Both the position numbers and the translations under genes were made by a program. The notes beneath the pieces were generated by a model. It worked only from the letters and a program-made list of their open reading frames with translations. It did no database searches and had not been told where the DNA came from. Positions 6,438 to 6,451 of a stretch of 6,451 nt of DNA are shown piece by piece; within the stretch, counting starts at the first letter, position 1, and each line of letters opens with the position of its first letter. Source of the stretch: Tissierellaceae bacterium (GTDB taxonomy: Bacteria > Bacillota > Clostridia > Tissierellales > Tissierellaceae); the NCBI GenBank assembly GCA_029264075.1, contig JARICQ010000061.1, positions 1 to 6,451 of the forward strand, read 5' to 3'.

Positions 6438-6451
6438 TTGTCTATATCAAA
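6438..6451 (+). CDS. Start of a downstream gene, possibly prdA (partial, cut by window end)
   Basis: A TTG start codon with a well-spaced AGGAG opens a frame reading Met-Ser-Ile-Ser before the window ends. It begins 10 nt after prdC, so it is co-transcribed and perhaps translationally coupled. In proline-reducing clostridia, prdC is clustered with prdA, prdB and regulators such as prdR. From memory, PrdA proproteins commonly begin with Met-Ser-Ile, which fits, but four residues cannot identify a gene. The non-ATG start is inferred from the ribosome site and is the only well-placed candidate. Confidence 0.35.

Noticed and set aside
1..6451. CRISPR array, tRNA/rRNA genes, insertion sequence or prophage pieces
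   Set aside because: No regularly spaced direct repeats, no tRNA-like cloverleaf and no transposase or integrase frames were seen; the genes are continuous and typical core metabolism.

Overview
The window is AT-rich DNA with strong purine-rich Shine-Dalgarno sites and many AGA/ATA codons. It looks like a Gram-positive, low-GC, strictly anaerobic clostridium. The last gene is a prdC homologue, the electron-transfer protein tied to D-proline reductase. That points to an amino-acid-fermenting (Stickland) organism, for example Peptostreptococcaceae, Tissierellales or relatives. The species cannot be fixed from this sequence. All genes are on the + strand.

Layout. (1) Positions 31-3937 hold the membrane and ATPase parts of an oligopeptide/dipeptide ABC importer in the order oppB-oppC-oppD-oppF. 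The genes are tightly spaced (13 nt, 7 nt, then a 1-nt TAATG overlap). The substrate-binding protein is not in the window and may lie upstream. (2) Positions 3963-4178 encode an unrecognised 71-residue protein with a charged N-terminal half and one C-terminal membrane segment. It closes the operon and is followed by a clear intrinsic terminator (4211-4240). (3) Positions 4308-5033 encode a HAD-IB (phosphoserine-phosphatase-like) hydrolase. (4) After a 113-nt leader with a plausible sigma-A promoter and competing hairpins, prdC runs from 5147. (5) At 6438 a new reading frame starts with TTG just before the window ends; it may be prdA.

The main point is that prdC does not end at the in-frame TGA at 6314-6316. 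The frame continues for 36 more codons to TAG at 6425-6427. The TGA sits in a Cys-Glu-Pro-TGA (CxxU) context, and a bacterial SECIS-like hairpin lies 27 nt past it. Read as selenocysteine, this gives a 426-residue selenoprotein. Gene callers that treat TGA as stop would report a 389-residue protein lacking its redox centre and C-terminus. All seven complete genes terminate with TAA or TAG, none with TGA.

Together, the genes fit a metabolism that imports peptides and uses proline as an electron acceptor. The importer would supply peptides that yield amino acids. PrdC would pass electrons from reduced carriers to the D-proline reductase encoded downstream. The functional link between the two blocks is inference from adjacency only.
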